NCBI GenBank assembly: GCA_937967875.1
Contig: CALBTQ010000046.1
Span: 1-15,936, forward strand
DNA: 15,936 nt
Source: an uncultured Pseudomonadota bacterium
GTDB taxonomy: Bacteria > Lernaellota > Lernaellaia > Lernaellales > Lernaellaceae
Direction: 5' to 3'
Position numbers and translations under genes: made by a program. The notes under the pieces are model-generated. The model was not told where the DNA came from, made no database searches, and was given only the letters and a program-made list of their open reading frames with translations. This document shows positions 13,918 through 15,936 of the stretch, one piece after another (the first letter of the stretch is position 1; each line of letters opens with the position of its first letter).

Positions 13918-14729
13918 TTAAGCCCCAACACGTCGGCCATGTCGTACTGGCCCGGTTCGCGGTTTTGCAACCAGAAGGCCGCTTTGATCGCGCCTTTGAC
14001 GAAGTTCTCGCGGGTGGTGGCGCGATGCGACAGGGTGATCATCTCGCCGTCGCCGATGAAGTGCATATCGTGGTCGCCGACGATGTCGCCGCCGCGCACC
14101 GCGTGCAGGCCGATGCGGCCGTAGTCGCGCTCGTCGTGCGCGTGGCCGTGCCGGCCGTGATCGAAAAATTCCTCGGGGCGCTCGCGGCCCCATTCGCGCG
14201 CGACGGCCTCGGCCAGCCGCAGGGCCGTGCCCGAGGGCGCGTCGACCTTTTTGCGGTGATGTTTCTCGACGATCTCGACGTCGTAGTCCTCGCCCAGCGT
14301 CGCGGCCACGCGTTGCGCCAGGTAAAACAGCAGATTGACGCCCACCGCCATATTCGGCGCGAGCACCATGGGCGTCTCGTCGCTGAAGGAGCGCAGCTTC
14401 TCCAACTGCCCTTTGCTGCAGCCGGTCGTACCGATGACGATGGGAATCTTGTAGCGCGCGGCGATCTCGGCGTGCCACACCGACGCCTCGGGGCGCGTGA
14501 AATCGATGATCGCGTTCGCCGCGATGATCGCATTGCGCAGATCGTTCTCCAGCTTGATGTCGATGTTGCGTCCGAGCAGGAGCCCGCCGACGTCCTTGGC
14601 GATGTCCGGATGATCCGGCCGCTCGGTCGCGCCGTAGAGCTCGACGCCCTCGTGGCTGTCCACGTAGCGGATCAACGCCTGCCCGATCCGTCCCAACGCC
14701 CCGGGGATCACCACGCGCAAGGTCGTCAT
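13914..14729 (-). CDS. dapB: 4-hydroxy-tetrahydrodipicolinate reductase
   Basis: The 271-residue enzyme reduces 4-hydroxy-tetrahydrodipicolinate to tetrahydrodipicolinate with NAD(P)H, on the path to diaminopimelate for peptidoglycan and to lysine. The nucleotide site is PGALGRIGQ (9-17), with the family's usual Met replaced by Ile. The signature EKHHRKKVDAPSGTA lies at 155-169, with catalytic His157 and Lys161, matching E. coli His159/Lys163. GTTGCSKGQ and APNMAVGVN are the conserved loops. ATG 14729 has AAAGGG before it and lies 11 bases after the dapA stop; the gene overlaps the FAH-family start by four bases. It is of normal length (about 250-275). Confidence 0.97.
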   Translation of the reverse strand: MTTLRVVIPGALGRIGQALIRYVDSHEGVELYGATERPDHPDIAKDVGGLLLGRNIDIKLENDLRNAIIAANAIIDFTRPEASVWHAEIAARYKIPIVIGTTGCSKGQLEKLRSFSDETPMVLAPNMAVGVNLLFYLAQRVAATLGEDYDVEIVEKHHRKKVDAPSGTALRLAEAVAREWGRERPEEFFDHGRHGHAHDERDYGRIGLHAVRGGDIVGDHDMHFIGDGEMITLSHRATTRENFVKGAIKAAFWLQNREPGQYDMADVLGLK

Positions 14730-14740
14730 CGCTTACCCTT

Positions 14741-15613
14741 TCAATTCAACAGGCCCAGCCGGTCCATGACCGCGCGCAGCTTGGCCACGGTGGCGTCAAC
14801 CGCGCTGGTCATCGGCAGGCGCATTTCGGTCGTGCCGATGCCTTGCAGCATCAGCGCCGCCTTGACCGGAATGGGATTGGTTTCGACGAACAGCGCGCCA
14901 TACAGCGGCGCGAGGTCCTGGTTGACGGCCAAAGCGCGGCGCGTATCGCCGGCCCGCCACGCCTCCCACAGCGCGACCATCCGCACCGGATCGACGTTCG
15001 CCGCGACGCTGACCACGCCGTCGCCGCCCACGGCCAGCGAGGGCAGCAGCAACGCGTCGTCGCCGGACAGCACGTTCAGATGAGGCAACGCGCGTTTGAG
15101 TTCCTCGGTCACGGCCACGCCGCCCGAGGCTTCCTTGACCGCTTGGATCGTCGGATGTTCCGCCGCCGCGAGAATCGCCGCCGTTTCCATGTTGCGCGAG
15201 GTGCGACCGGGAATGTTGTAGATCATCACCGGCACGCCGATCTGCGCGATCGCGCCGAAGTGCGCGACCAGACCGTGCTGCATCGGCTTGTTGTAGTAGG
15301 GAACCACGGCCAGCACGCCGTCGGCCCCGACGTCGGCGGCCATGCGCGTGGCCGCGACGCTGGCGGCGGTGTTGTTGGAACCCGCACCGACCACGACCTG
15401 CGCCCGGCCGTCGGCCAGTTTGACGCAGATTTTCCACAGCAGTTTTTTCTCGTCGTTGGTCAGCGTCGGACTCTCGCCGGTGGTGCCGGTGGGCACCAAA
15501 CCGTGCACGCCCGCGGCCAGCAGCCGCTCGACCTGCGCGGTGAACGCCGCCTCGTCGATGCCGCCCGAGCCGGTGAACGGCGTGGGCAGGGCGACGTAGA
15601 TTCCCTGGAACAT
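14741..15613 (-). CDS. dapA: 4-hydroxy-tetrahydrodipicolinate synthase
   Basis: The 290-residue enzyme condenses pyruvate and aspartate semialdehyde, the committed step to diaminopimelate and lysine. The (beta/alpha)8 fold motifs are present: GTTGES with Thr44-Thr45, Tyr106, YNIPGRT with Tyr132 and Arg137, and the Schiff-base Lys160 in VKEASGG. I chose ATG 15613, which has AAGGAG 6 bases upstream; an ATG-like start further out (15649) would add 12 residues with no ribosome site. It is the first gene of dapA-dapB-FAH on the minus strand. A candidate extended -10 promoter lies just upstream. Confidence 0.97.
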   Translation of the reverse strand: MFQGIYVALPTPFTGSGGIDEAAFTAQVERLLAAGVHGLVPTGTTGESPTLTNDEKKLLWKICVKLADGRAQVVVGAGSNNTAASVAATRMAADVGADGVLAVVPYYNKPMQHGLVAHFGAIAQIGVPVMIYNIPGRTSRNMETAAILAAAEHPTIQAVKEASGGVAVTEELKRALPHLNVLSGDDALLLPSLAVGGDGVVSVAANVDPVRMVALWEAWRAGDTRRALAVNQDLAPLYGALFVETNPIPVKAALMLQGIGTTEMRLPMTSAVDATVAKLRAVMDRLGLLN

Positions 15614-15639
15614 CGTTTTCTCCTTAATGTGGTGGCGGT

Positions 15640-15669
15640 ATGGTAGCACGCGCCCCGTGCGCGGGCCAG
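15640..15669 (-). promoter_or_regulatory. Candidate dapA promoter with internal inverted repeat
   Basis: On the minus strand TGC-TACCAT (15648-15640) is an extended -10 box, with CTGGCC (15669-15664) 18 bases upstream as a weak -35. Between them GCACG-CGCCC-CGTGC (15646-15660) is an inverted repeat that could be an operator. The -10 is 27 bases before dapA. Confidence 0.4.
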
Positions 15670-15710
15670 TATGATCGACTGCGAACGATGGAAAAAAGTT
15701 GCGGGGGAAG

Positions 15711-15891
15711 TCAGGAAGCGAGGTCGATCGGCTCGCCGGTCAACCGTTCGTACAACAACACCAACGCGAGGAAGGGGACGATCATCAGAAGATTGTACAC
15801 GATGTCGAAAGTGAACTCGCTGAAGGGAATGCGCAGCGTTAAATGGAAGATGAGGAAAACGGCCGTGTATAAGACCGTCGCGAGGATCGCG
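15711..15891 (-). CDS. 5'-truncated small membrane protein (C-terminal 60 residues)
   Basis: Only the last 60 codons are genomic. Two hydrophobic segments are visible (AILATVLYTAVFLIFHLTL and DIVYNLLMIVPFLALVLLY), ending ERLTGEPIDLAS then TGA. The apparent start 'MCSSDL' upstream is adapter-derived, so the real start lies beyond the contig. The fragment resembles the C-terminal end of small multi-pass proteins such as MreD, but this is a weak guess. Its stop lies 97 bases before dapA. Confidence 0.6.
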
Positions 15892-15936
15892 AGATCGGAA
15901 GAGCACACGTCTGAACTCCAGTCACCGAATACGATC
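15892..15936 (+). other. Illumina TruSeq adapter and index contamination
   Basis: From AGATCGGAAGAGC at 15892 the sequence matches the TruSeq adapter through CCAGTCAC at 15925, followed by an 8-base index (CGAATACG) and ATC, the first bases of the fixed flanking part. These bases are not part of the genome and should be trimmed. They explain the sudden false start codon on the minus strand at 15908. Confidence 0.97.

Noticed and set aside
15894..15908. Start of the small membrane protein at 15908
   Set aside because: The first residues (MCSSD) are encoded entirely by the adapter, and the next codon mixes adapter and genomic bases.

Overview
The window (about 15.9 kb, roughly 60% G+C by eye, denser in G+C within most genes) looks like one end of a draft contig from a Gram-negative, Deltaproteobacteria/Myxococcota-like or related uncultured bacterium. 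The lineage is inferred from the many hybrid histidine kinases, the high G+C, the lysine/diaminopimelate genes dapA-dapB, a signal-peptide-bearing periplasmic protein and a REP-type palindromic repeat; no rRNA or marker gene fixes it. The last 45 bases are not genomic: they match an Illumina TruSeq adapter plus index, so the right edge is a library artefact.

Left part (1-5258, minus strand). A very large membrane hybrid histidine kinase (6 TM, PAS, GAF, PAS, PAS, HisKA, HATPase, receiver) runs off the left edge with only its last residues missing. It is preceded by a gene-free stretch of about 310 bases holding a candidate promoter, two abutting 10-bp palindromes and strong hairpins that look like a structured 5' leader. 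Upstream lies a visibly more AT-rich gene for a 539-residue protein with a GDC-type N-terminus (perhaps SGNH/GSCFA-like) and a C-terminal Rossmann-like module typical of surface-polysaccharide enzymes.

Middle (5449-11997, plus strand). A VanZ-like membrane protein is followed by a tight five-gene run: a soluble hybrid kinase with an unassigned N-terminal domain, a seven-TM protein, a membrane HAMP hybrid kinase, a CheY-like single-domain regulator, and rmlB (dTDP-glucose 4,6-dehydratase). Gaps are -4, +2, +18 and +3 bases, so they are probably cotranscribed. This is the most interesting unit in the window: two kinases, a putative membrane sensor and a diffusible regulator linked to a nucleotide-sugar enzyme.

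Right part. A secreted START/SRPBCC-like protein has its own candidate promoter and a strong terminator. Then come a head-to-head REP-like repeat pair and a second, similar terminator. On the minus strand dapA, dapB and a fumarylacetoacetate-hydrolase-family gene form a compact operon (read from 15613 down to 13138). The 5'-truncated end of a small membrane protein lies beyond dapA, cut by the adapter.

Most other long open frames, including one of 1050 codons antisense to 8815-11967, are shadows of these genes.
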